In this document: piece by piece, positions 42,801 to 48,489 of the stretch
How positions within the stretch are numbered: position 1 is the stretch's first letter
Layout: each line of letters begins with the position of its first letter
Assembly (NCBI GenBank): GCA_903872505.1
Contig: CAIQKV010000043.1
Coordinates: 1 to 48,489 of the forward strand
Length of the DNA: 48,489 nucleotides
Reading direction: 5' to 3'
Source of the DNA: an uncultured Opitutia bacterium
GTDB taxonomy: Bacteria > Verrucomicrobiota > Verrucomicrobiia > Opitutales > Opitutaceae
Notes under the pieces: generated by a model
Database searches by the model: none
Told to the model about the DNA's origin: nothing
The model's input: the letters and a program-made list of their open reading frames with translations, nothing else
Made by a program: the position numbers and the translations under genes

Positions 42801-43960
42801 CCGCGCGGTTCTCGTCTCCCTCGGGCGTGGCCGTCGATTGGTTTGGCTCGGTCTATGTCGCCGACCAGAACAATCACACGATCCGGAAAATCACGCCCGC
42901 CGGCGTGGTGACCACCCTGGCCGGGCAGGCGGGCCGCCGCGGGAGCGAGGACGGGGCAGGCGAAGTCGCGAGCTTCAGTTATCCCACCGACGTGGCCGTG
43001 GATGTCCGGGGCCATCTTTACGTCACCGACACCGCCAATCACACCATCCGGGAAATCACGCCGGCCGGCGGGGTCAGCACCCTGGCCGGGTTGGCCGGAG
43101 TCCCCGGCAGTGCGGATGGCGTGGGCAGCGCGGCCCGGTTCGATGGACCCGCGGGGCTGGCCCTCGATGCGGCCGGCCATCTCTACGTCGCGGATACCAG
43201 CAACCAGACCATCCGGATGATCAACCCTTCGTCCGGCGCCGTGCAGACCATTGCCGGGTCGGCGGGTCTGACTGGCAGCACCGACGGGACCGGCCGGGTC
43301 GCCCGATTCAATTTCCCCGCCGATGTCGCCGCCGGCGGTGACGGCAATCTCTTCGTCGCCGACGAGCGCAACCACTGCATTCGCCGGATCGATTCCGCCG
43401 GCACGGTCAGCACCCTGGCCGGCCGGCCGGGCATCCGTGGGCATGAGGACGGGCCGGGGCTCCTCGCAACCTTCAATTACCCCGCCGCGCTGGCCGTCGA
43501 CAGTTCGGGCAACATCCTCGTGGCCGACACCGGCAACCACACGATCCGCCGGATCGGGGCGGACGACGGCACGATTACCACCGTGGCAGGTCTGGCTGGA
43601 AACCAAGGGGCCGCCGACGGCATTGGCACCTCGGCCCGGTTCGATTCCCCCGCCGGAATCGCGGCGGATGACGTCGGCGGCGTTTATGTGGCCGACACTG
43701 ACAATCACACGGTGCGGCTGGCCCTGGGTGCCACTGCGGCCGGGAGTCAGAGCCAGCCGGCCTCCGCCGCGTCGTCCGGCAGCATCACCAGCGATGCCGC
43801 CACGTTGACCGTGAATGCTCCCTCCAACACCGGCACGGGCACCAGTACCAGCTCGAGCTCGGGATCCAGCGGCGGGGGCGCAACCAGCCCAGCCACCGTG
43901 GTGTCGCTGGGCCTCCTGGCCTTGCTCCGCTGGGGCCGGAGGCGCGGATCGCCCGCCTGA
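39836..43960 (+). CDS. secreted FGE-like / arylsulfotransferase-like / NHL-repeat fusion protein
   Basis: About 1374 aa with an N-terminal signal region (VGLAAVAAALACLLPVSAVAA). Residues about 60-400 are a formylglycine-generating-enzyme (SUMF1) domain: VHIPGGSYVMGD, RLPTEAEWEYAARGG, MAGNAWEWVNDWY, LRGGTWWNGG, FRVMRP. Residues about 415-835 resemble arylsulfotransferase, with HHDFKVLPNGNVLVL, FWNHVNGIDYNAQ and QHHTHWIEPG. An Ig-like segment (about 860-960) precedes six NHL repeats of about 55 residues (972-1295), each carrying T-[LIV]-A-G and [VF]-[AT]-D-x-x-N-x-T/C-[IV]-R. A Ser/Gly-rich linker leads to a hydrophobic helix plus RWGRRR, a C-terminal sorting or anchor signal. ATG 39836 was preferred over 39815 because the latter abuts the regulatory box. 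Confidence 0.85.
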   Translation: MKTLARVFPRQGGLLTTSSGTSGEGAKAPARRGCFRVGLAAVAAALACLLPVSAVAAGSTPLVHIPGGSYVMGDHFNFVDPDHPSDEVPLHEVTISPFYMSATLLTCSDYCTYLNAALASGLIEVRAGSVYAVGGTNVYLDTTSAVPLATIAWSNNQFTVRSGRELHPITGVRWFGAIAYCNWLSAREGYASCYTLATGACDLTKNGYRLPTEAEWEYAARGGQTSPYRQFPWGDDTNADGRLANWEGSGDPWENGDFPHTTPVGFYNGSLRSKSDYNWPAADATYQTRDGSNGFGLYDMAGNAWEWVNDWYQSSYYSYCVTNNIVTDPPGPASGDIFADHGGIAYRGLRGGTWWNGGGQQFYGFSRVSNRDPSWSLGPSPDSNPNSTWLQVGFRVMRPDQGTATVTQTVGLFLNTSKASPGYTLMSPIHSTQTYLLNNAGQYVHQWTGTGEPGRSSYLLENGHLIRASSVKSGGPSTGGGEGGRIEEYDWAGNLVWAFDYVSPTYIAHHDFKVLPNGNVLVLASEKKLYAETIAAGFNPSQLDSSISTEGYMLPDYLVEVRPTLPYGGTIVWEWHIWDHLIQDYDSAKNNYGVVANHPELVDVNGISGAKVIQFWNHVNGIDYNAQLDQVMLSVRGNSELIVVDHGTTTAQAAGHTGGRYNKGGDLLYRWGWPQQYDRGSSSSRMLYQQHHTHWIEPGLAGAGNILIFNNGIGRGYSTVDEIVPPVDAAGNYTLAAGAAFGPSQPTWTYKAPTPADFYSAEISGSQRLPNGNTLICEGIKGNLFEVTSAGEIVWRYVCPVTTAPLAQGTAIPADSGRPDQFMNAVFRVTRYAPTFAGLAGRDLTPLGTIETYSTVTSTPAFASQPQSQSVTTGSSASFSVSVTGTSGALTYQWQRKLSDASTWSDLTSGGSYSGTATATLTVSSTTTAMTGDQFRCVVSYSGGSFLSAMSDSTTGAGASTQASPAMLEVSTLAGLAGVSGSDDGAGSAARFSSPSGVAVDWFGSVYVADQNNHTIRKITPAGVVTTLAGQAGRRGSEDGAGEVASFSYPTDVAVDVRGHLYVTDTANHTIREITPAGGVSTLAGLAGVPGSADGVGSAARFDGPAGLALDAAGHLYVADTSNQTIRMINPSSGAVQTIAGSAGLTGSTDGTGRVARFNFPADVAAGGDGNLFVADERNHCIRRIDSAGTVSTLAGRPGIRGHEDGPGLLATFNYPAALAVDSSGNILVADTGNHTIRRIGADDGTITTVAGLAGNQGAADGIGTSARFDSPAGIAADDVGGVYVADTDNHTVRLALGATAAGSQSQPASAASSGSITSDAATLTVNAPSNTGTGTSTSSSSGSSGGGATSPATVVSLGLLALLRWGRRRGSPA

Positions 43961-43983
43961 CCAACCAGTTCACCGCCGAGCGC

Positions 43984-44379
43984 CTACCAGTCACCGCTGA
44001 CCCGGCCGCGCCGGGCCTTGTGCTTCGCGCGGTGTTTCTTCGCCTCGATCATCCTGACCTTCTGCCCGTAACTTTTCTGCCGGGTCCGGCGCCGCTCCGT
44101 CTCGCGCGCCTGCTCCGCCGCCTGCGCCGACGCCCGCGCCCGGGCCTCGAGCTTCCCGCACAGTTCCGCCCACGCCTGCTCCCGGTTGGCCGCCTGCGAG
44201 CGCTCCGCCTGGCAGCGGACCTCGACCCCGGTCGGCCGGTGGCGCAGCCAGACGGTCGAGGAGGTTTTGTTGATTTTCTGCCCGCCGGGCCCCGATCCGC
44301 GCACAAACCGCTCCTCCACGTCCTCCCCGCGGAGGCCCAGGACGGCGAGCCGGCGGTCGATTTGGGGTGGTAAAGGCAT
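43984..44379 (-). CDS. RF-1 domain peptidyl-tRNA hydrolase-like rescue factor
   Basis: A 131-aa protein with the class I release-factor catalytic loop GSGPGGQKINKTSS (GGQ), then VWLRHRPTGVEVRCQAERSQ and a basic, helical C-terminus (KSYGQKVRMIEAKKHRAKHK). It lacks any stop-codon-reading domain, so like ArfB/YaeJ it probably frees stalled ribosomes. The basic tail would enter the mRNA channel. ATG 44379 begins MPLPPQIDRRL, and upstream in-frame sequence overlaps the divergent MoxR promoter region. It converges with the large fusion gene. Confidence 0.9.
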   Translation of the reverse strand: MPLPPQIDRRLAVLGLRGEDVEERFVRGSGPGGQKINKTSSTVWLRHRPTGVEVRCQAERSQAANREQAWAELCGKLEARARASAQAAEQARETERRRTRQKSYGQKVRMIEAKKHRAKHKARRGRVSGDW

Positions 44380-44460
44380 GGCGGCGGCTTTTTCCTGATG
44401 GAAACTTATCTCCCGCCCCGGAGTCAAACCACCCCCGCCCTTCCTCCATCCCTCTTCCCC

Positions 44461-45423
<963 letters not shown>

Positions 45424-45473
45424 GCCCGTCCGCCAATCACCCGAATCGGCGCGAATTTCACCTTCCGTTCGCC

Positions 45474-45538
45474 GCCATTCGCGCCATTCGCGGGCAACTC
45501 CGATGCTGATCGAAAATCGAAATTCGAAGATCGAAAAT
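45474..45538. repeat. short tandem repeats spanning the DUF58 gene start
   Basis: GCCATTCGC occurs twice in tandem (45474-45482, 45483-45491). Four heptamer units (CGAAAAT, CGAAATT, CGAAGAT, CGAAAAT) run from 45511 to 45538. The heptamers are inside the DUF58 coding frame and encode the polar ENRNSKIEN leader. Such AT-richer repeats look like dispersed intergenic elements that have been captured by the gene start. Confidence 0.6.
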
Positions 45539-46405
45539 CCCCTCGCCCTCCTGCGCCAGCTGGAGTGGCGGGTGCGCCACGCCGTCGAGAACGTACTCAG
45601 CGGCGAGTACCGCTCCACTTTCCGCGGCCGCGGCATGGAGTTCGACCAGGTCGTGAAATACGAGTTCGGCGACGACGTGCGCGACATCGACTGGAACGTC
45701 ACCGCGCGCCTCGGCGAGGCCTACCGCAAGAAATTCGTCGAGGAGCGCGAGGTCACGCTGCTCCTCGTGTTCGAGGACTCGCCCTCGCTGCACTTCGGCT
45801 CCGGCGCGCAGTCGAAGCGCGAGGCGCTACTCGAGCTCGCCGGCCTCGTCATGCTGCTGGGCGCGGTCAACCGCGACCGCGTCGGCTTCGTCCACGCCGC
45901 GCCGGGCGGCAACCTCGTCCGCGAGCCCGTCCGCGGCCGCGGTGCCATCCTCCACGCCGCCGCCACCCTGCTCTCGCGCCCCGCGCCCGCGCCCACCGCC
46001 GGCCCGGCGGAAATCCCGTGGCGCTTCCTCGCCCGCGCCGCCCCCAAGCACAGCGTGTTCCTCTGGCTCGGCGACTTCCCGCCGCGCGCCGAGCCCGAGG
46101 GCTGGGGCGTGGTCCGGCGCCGCTACCAGACGATGGGCTTCCGCGTGGACGACCCGTGGGAGCGCGCGCTGCCCGCGCAGGAACCTTTCGCCGCCTACGA
46201 TCCCGCGGCCGGCCGGCTCGTCACCCTCGAGGGCAGCGCGGCCGAGCGCGCCGCGCACGCCACCTGGGCCGCGCAGCGCGAGGCGGCGTGGTCGGCGCTG
46301 TTTCCCAACCAGCTCAGCCGGCTCGTCGTCGGCACGGACCAGAACCGCCTCGACGCCCTGGTGAAATTTTTCCACGCCCGCATGGTCGCCGGGGTGCGCA
46401 GCTGA
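45503..46405 (+). CDS. DUF58 domain-containing protein
   Basis: A 300-aa protein. The hallmark segment [20 protein letters not shown], then [20 protein letters not shown] and [20 protein letters not shown], identifies the DUF58/MoxR-associated family. The following region is a VWA-like fold with a degraded metal site (EDSPSLHFG). No membrane helix is present. It is encoded 79 bp after the MoxR ATPase gene and 5 bp before the first VWA membrane protein gene, as in aerotolerance-type (Bat) operons. The first ten residues come from a tandem heptamer repeat, so the true start may be slightly downstream. Confidence 0.92.
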   Translation: MLIENRNSKIENPLALLRQLEWRVRHAVENVLSGEYRSTFRGRGMEFDQVVKYEFGDDVRDIDWNVTARLGEAYRKKFVEEREVTLLLVFEDSPSLHFGSGAQSKREALLELAGLVMLLGAVNRDRVGFVHAAPGGNLVREPVRGRGAILHAAATLLSRPAPAPTAGPAEIPWRFLARAAPKHSVFLWLGDFPPRAEPEGWGVVRRRYQTMGFRVDDPWERALPAQEPFAAYDPAAGRLVTLEGSAAERAAHATWAAQREAAWSALFPNQLSRLVVGTDQNRLDALVKFFHARMVAGVRS

Positions 46406-46410
46406 CCGCC

Positions 46411-47430
46411 ATGGGCCACCTCATCCTCAAGGACCCGGTCTGGCTCTACGCGCTGCTCGCGCTCCCGCTCGTGCTCTGGCTGCGCGGCCTCCGGCGCGTG
46501 CCCGTGCTCCTCGTGCCCTTCGCCGCCGCCTGGCACCGGCCGTCGCTCGCCTCGGTCACGCGCTGGCCCGTCGCGGTGGCGTTTCTCGGGCTCGCGCTGC
46601 TCGTCGTCGCCCTCGCCCGCCCGCAGCGCGTCGAGGACAAGCGCGAGGTCCGCTCGCAGGGCTACGACATCATGCTGGCGATCGACCTCTCCGGCTCGAT
46701 GCTGGCCGAGGACTACGAGAAGGGCGGCGATCGCATCAACCGGCTCCAGGCGATCAAGCCCGTCATCCAGGCCTTCATCACCGATCGGCCCAACGACCGC
46801 ATCGGCATCGTCGTCTTCTCCGGCCGCGCCTACACGCTCGCGCCGCTCACCTTCGACCACGACTGGCTCGCCCAGCAGACCGGGCGCCTGAAGATCGGCC
46901 TGATCGAGGACGGCACCGCCATCGGCGACGGGCTCGGCGTCTCGCTGACGCGCCTCGAGCAGGCCAAGCGCGAGAGCGGCGGCAAGCGCTCGGGGGCGTT
47001 CATCGTGCTGCTGACCGACGGCGTCAACAACCGCGGCACGCTCTCGCCGGAGCAGGCCACCCAGCTCGCCGCGGCCCGCGGCGTGCCGGTCTACACCATC
47101 GGCGCCGGCAAGGACGGCATCGTCCCGTTCCCCGTGTTCGACGACAAGGGTAACAAGATCGGCTACCGCCGGATGATGGCCGACCTCGACGAGGGCGCGC
47201 TGCAGCGGATCTCGGAAACCACCGGCGGGCATTTTTTCCGCGCGGCGGACACGGACACGATCGAGTCGGCCTTCAAGGCGATCGACCGCGCGCAAAAGAT
47301 CGAATTCCAGGCCAAGAGCTACCTCATCACGACCGAGCTGTTCTACTGGCCGGCCGCGCCCGGCCTGGCCGCGCTCCTGCTGGCCGCGCTCTTCGCGCGG
47401 CCGTTCTGGCAACGGGAGGGCGTCGCATGA
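46411..47430 (+). CDS. VWA-domain membrane protein, BatA-like
   Basis: A 339-aa protein. Two membrane helices near the N-terminus (WLYALLALPLVLWL and VAVAFLGLALLVVALA) and one at the C-terminus (PAAPGLAALLLAALFA) flank a von Willebrand A domain. The MIDAS motif is complete: D-x-S-x-S in IDLSGSML, the Thr in DGTAIGDGL and the Asp in LLTDGVNN. It is predicted to face the periplasm and bind a protein partner through a metal ion, with the MoxR ATPase acting from inside. Its stop overlaps the next gene (ATGA). Confidence 0.94.
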   Translation: MGHLILKDPVWLYALLALPLVLWLRGLRRVPVLLVPFAAAWHRPSLASVTRWPVAVAFLGLALLVVALARPQRVEDKREVRSQGYDIMLAIDLSGSMLAEDYEKGGDRINRLQAIKPVIQAFITDRPNDRIGIVVFSGRAYTLAPLTFDHDWLAQQTGRLKIGLIEDGTAIGDGLGVSLTRLEQAKRESGGKRSGAFIVLLTDGVNNRGTLSPEQATQLAAARGVPVYTIGAGKDGIVPFPVFDDKGNKIGYRRMMADLDEGALQRISETTGGHFFRAADTDTIESAFKAIDRAQKIEFQAKSYLITTELFYWPAAPGLAALLLAALFARPFWQREGVA

Positions 47431-48489
47431 GCTTCGCCTGGCCCCACCTGCTCTGGCTGTTGCTCGTGCCCGCGGCGCTGCTCGCCGCCGAGTTCGTCCG
47501 CCGGCGGCGCGCGGCCGCCGCCGGGGAGCACCCGAAGATCCTCCACGCCGAGGCCGGCACGCACCACCTCTCGCTCGTGAGCTCGGCCGGCGGCGTCCGC
47601 CGCGCCCGCTGGTGGCTCGGCGCGGGCCTCGTCCTCGCCGTCGTCGCGCTCGCCCGCCCGCAGTGGGGCCGCATCGACGAGCCGGTCTTCGACCAGGCGC
47701 GCGAGATCCTCATCGCGATCGACCTCTCCCGCTCGATGCTGACGCCGGACGTGCGGCCCTCGCGCCTCGAGCGCGCCAAGCTGCTCACCCAGTCGCTCCT
47801 CGAGAAACTCGCCGGCGAGCGCGTCGGCCTCGTGTCGTTCGCCGGCACCGCCTTCCTGCAGAGCCCGCTCAGCTCCGATTACGAGATCCTGCGCGAGTTC
47901 CTGCCCGCCATGGGCCCAAGCTTCCTGCCCGAGGGCGGCACCAACTACCGCGCGCTCATCGACACCGCCGTCGCCGCCTTCGGCACCAGCGCCGCCGACC
48001 GCTACCTCATCATCCTCAGCGACGGCGAGGCGACCGATGACGACTGGCGGTCCCAGGCCGCGGAGCTGAAGAAAAAAGGCATCCGCGTCATTGGGCTCGG
48101 CGTCGGCACCGCGGCGGGCGCGATGATCCCCGACGGCGCGGGCGGCTTCGTGAAGGACCAGCGCGGGGCCGTCGTGCTCTCCCGGCTCGAGAGCGGCACG
48201 CTGCAGGATCTCGCCTCGGCCACCGGCGGCACCTACCGCGACGCCAGCACCTGGCTCGACCTCGCCGGCGTGCTCAACGCCACGGTCGAGGCCGGCCAGA
48301 AGGGCAAGTTCCTGGACAAACGCACCGTCCGTCTCGTCGAGCGTTTCCAATGGCCGCTCGCGCTCGGGCTCTGGTGCCTGCTGGTGAGCTTCTGCTACGA
48401 GTTCCCCGTGCGGCCCCGGCCGCGCGCCCTCAAGCTCGCCCCGGCCGCCGGCCGCGCCCCCGCCGCCACCCCGGCCGCCACGGCCGCCC
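47427..48489 (+). CDS. VWA-domain membrane protein, BatB-like (partial)
   Basis: Open to the window edge with 354 codons seen. Layout matches the previous gene: helix HLLWLLLVPAALLAAEF, a second helix WWLGAGLVLAVVALA, a VWA domain with IDLSRSML, EGGTNYRAL and ILSDGEATDD (full MIDAS), and a C-terminal helix near FQWPLALGLWCLLVSFCY. The last visible residues are Ala/Pro-rich. A BatC/BatD-like continuation would be expected beyond the window. It is paralogous to the gene before it. Confidence 0.93.
   Translation, partial: MSFAWPHLLWLLLVPAALLAAEFVRRRRAAAAGEHPKILHAEAGTHHLSLVSSAGGVRRARWWLGAGLVLAVVALARPQWGRIDEPVFDQAREILIAIDLSRSMLTPDVRPSRLERAKLLTQSLLEKLAGERVGLVSFAGTAFLQSPLSSDYEILREFLPAMGPSFLPEGGTNYRALIDTAVAAFGTSAADRYLIILSDGEATDDDWRSQAAELKKKGIRVIGLGVGTAAGAMIPDGAGGFVKDQRGAVVLSRLESGTLQDLASATGGTYRDASTWLDLAGVLNATVEAGQKGKFLDKRTVRLVERFQWPLALGLWCLLVSFCYEFPVRPRPRALKLAPAAGRAPAATPAATAA

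Noticed and set aside
39845..43708. 1287-codon open frame antisense to the fusion protein
   Set aside because: It is a high-GC shadow of a gene with clear domains. Its translation is low-complexity Ala/Gly/Val/Arg sequence without any recognisable motif.

Overview
The window is high-GC bacterial chromosome with densely packed genes. It most resembles a polysaccharide-degrading Verrucomicrobiota of the Opitutaceae type. That placement is an inference from gene content: RNase HII and HIII side by side, a large heparinase-like lyase, GH2 and GH36 glycosidases, a MoxR/DUF58/VWA operon, many soluble and 7TM histidine kinases, and palindromic or heptameric intergenic repeats. No rRNA, tRNA, CRISPR array or transposase was seen, and no gene-free stretch exceeds 300 bases.

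Left part (1-16.2 kb): a truncated polytopic glycosyltransferase-like gene and a sigma54 response regulator, then an acyl carrier protein and a phytanoyl-CoA-dioxygenase-like enzyme. A minus-strand series follows: a phosphatase-like protein, a secreted heparinase II/III-like lyase, a PAS histidine kinase and a beta-mannosidase. Next come rnhB-rnhC, divergent mutY, and a secreted sialidase-like protein. The sialidase-like gene is flanked on its far side by a remnant copy of the mutY 3' end.

Middle left (16.3-21.4 kb): a RelE-type toxin-antitoxin pair, then a minus-strand export cluster. The cluster holds a HlyD-type adaptor, three short peptides with clear double-glycine leaders (one only 51 aa), a fourth small membrane peptide related at its C-terminus to one of them, and a C39-peptidase ABC transporter. 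It is a complete bacteriocin-like or microcin-like export system and the strongest candidate for an undescribed system here. A GH36 alpha-galactosidase diverges from it.

Centre (23.5-34.8 kb): eight consecutive minus-strand genes make an unusual signalling island. They are a receiver-kinase hybrid, a ketoacyl-synthase-like protein that keeps its Cys but has lost both catalytic His, two paralogous 7TM histidine kinases, a GAF kinase-like protein with a degraded ATPase domain, a nucleotidyltransferase, a second receiver-plus-kinase-like protein, and a winged-helix regulator with a pseudo-receiver. Parts of it are distinctly AT-rich. Twin palindromes 63 bp apart sit inside it.

Right part (35-48.5 kb): rmuC with a small TIGR03067-like gene, and a MOSC protein. 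An OmpR/EnvZ-type pair follows whose promoter-proximal 11-bp direct repeat recurs before the next gene, a 1374-aa protein fusing a formylglycine-enzyme-like domain, an arylsulfotransferase-like domain and six NHL repeats. Then come an RF-1-like rescue factor and a MoxR-DUF58-VWA-VWA operon that runs off the window.
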